The translations under genes and the position numbers were made by a program. Shown one piece after another: positions 5,237-5,415 of a DNA stretch of 5,415 nucleotides; the first letter of the stretch is position 1; every line of letters begins with the position of its first letter. Source of the DNA: Limisphaerales bacterium. GTDB lineage: Bacteria > Verrucomicrobiota > Verrucomicrobiia > Limisphaerales > UBA11358. The notes below the pieces were generated by a model, which was given only the letters and a program-made list of their open reading frames with translations, had not been told where the DNA came from and did not search any database. The stretch spans positions 1 through 5,415 of the forward strand of contig DMQW01000297.1 in the NCBI GenBank assembly GCA_003455565.1. Reading direction: 5' to 3'.

Positions 5237-5415
5237 ATGAGAAAAAAAATCAATTTTACAGGTTTGGCAATTACCGGGGCATCCGCACTTTTTGTGGGTC
5301 TGGCCGGAAATGTGCAGGCGATCCCAATTTCAATGCACAATCAGAGCAACCGCAATCAAAGCGTTGCCACTCCAACTGCCTCCCTTTTGTCCGGGTCAGT
5401 CCTGGCACAGAACAC
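5237..5415 (+). CDS. Secreted or cell-envelope protein, N-terminus only (runs off window)
   Basis: ATG 5237 starts a frame open to the window end (59 codons plus 2 bases). The N-terminus is a textbook Sec signal peptide: a basic n-region (MRKKIN), a hydrophobic core about residues 7-23 (FTGLAITGASALFVGLAG) and a cleavage site after VQA at residue 28, giving a mature start of IPIS. The visible mature part is polar and rich in Asn, Gln, Ser and Thr (HNQSNRNQS), which is usual for extracellular or surface proteins. The function cannot be told from this part. The start is supported by the signal peptide, by the GGCCATGA context and by the repeated element 35 bp upstream. No Shine-Dalgarno sequence is seen. 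Confidence 0.85.
   Translation, partial: MRKKINFTGLAITGASALFVGLAGNVQAIPISMHNQSNRNQSVATPTASLLSGSVLAQN

Noticed and set aside
1..5415. CRISPR array, tRNA, rRNA, toxin-antitoxin or defence system
   Set aside because: No regularly spaced repeats, no cloverleaf-like segment and no matching protein motifs were seen on either strand.

Overview
The window looks like a piece of a Verrucomicrobiota chromosome, probably of the Pedosphaera/Limisphaerales type. This is an inference. It rests on GC-rich coding, very large PAS-rich hybrid kinases with a REC domain fused at the C-terminus, genes without Shine-Dalgarno sequences, and a small ORF that resembles short proteins I recall from that phylum. No rRNA or other marker gene is present to prove it.

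Layout, all on the + strand. (1) 3-662: the C-terminal end of a hybrid histidine kinase (ATPase plus receiver). (2) 656-778: the first ~40 codons of a GAF-domain protein, starting at TTG codons that overlap the kinase stop. It is cut off by (3) a ~143-bp AT-rich element at 779-921. This element has 17/19-bp inverted repeats near its ends and a 9-bp flanking direct repeat (GAATTCGGC), and looks like a MITE-type insertion. (4) 931-1046: a short spacer with a small hairpin. (5) 1047-4667: a complete 1206-aa hybrid sensor kinase with 8 predicted membrane segments, four PAS domains, HisKA, HATPase and REC. It is a paralogue of the upstream kinase; the last ~214 residues align without gaps at about 55% identity. 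(6) 4748-4885: a 45-aa small protein gene, possibly shortened by an in-frame stop. (7) 4886-5166: mostly unexplained, with one weak ORF. (8) 5237-5415: the start of a secreted protein with a clear signal peptide, running off the end.

The two kinases are alike in output: each ends in a receiver with an intact phospho-acceptor Asp and no DNA-binding domain. They probably feed a phosphorelay or partner protein encoded elsewhere. The large kinase would sense a signal in or near the membrane, plus cytosolic cues through its PAS domains.

The most novel features are two. One is the insertion-like element inside a decayed GAF gene between paralogous kinases; removing it plus one copy of the direct repeat leaves an ORF that ends in an ATGA overlap with the kinase start. 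The other is a 22-bp hairpin-containing element repeated (21/22 identical) at nearly the same distance (35-37 bp) upstream of two unrelated start codons. I saw no tRNA, rRNA, CRISPR array, defence cassette or complete insertion sequence.
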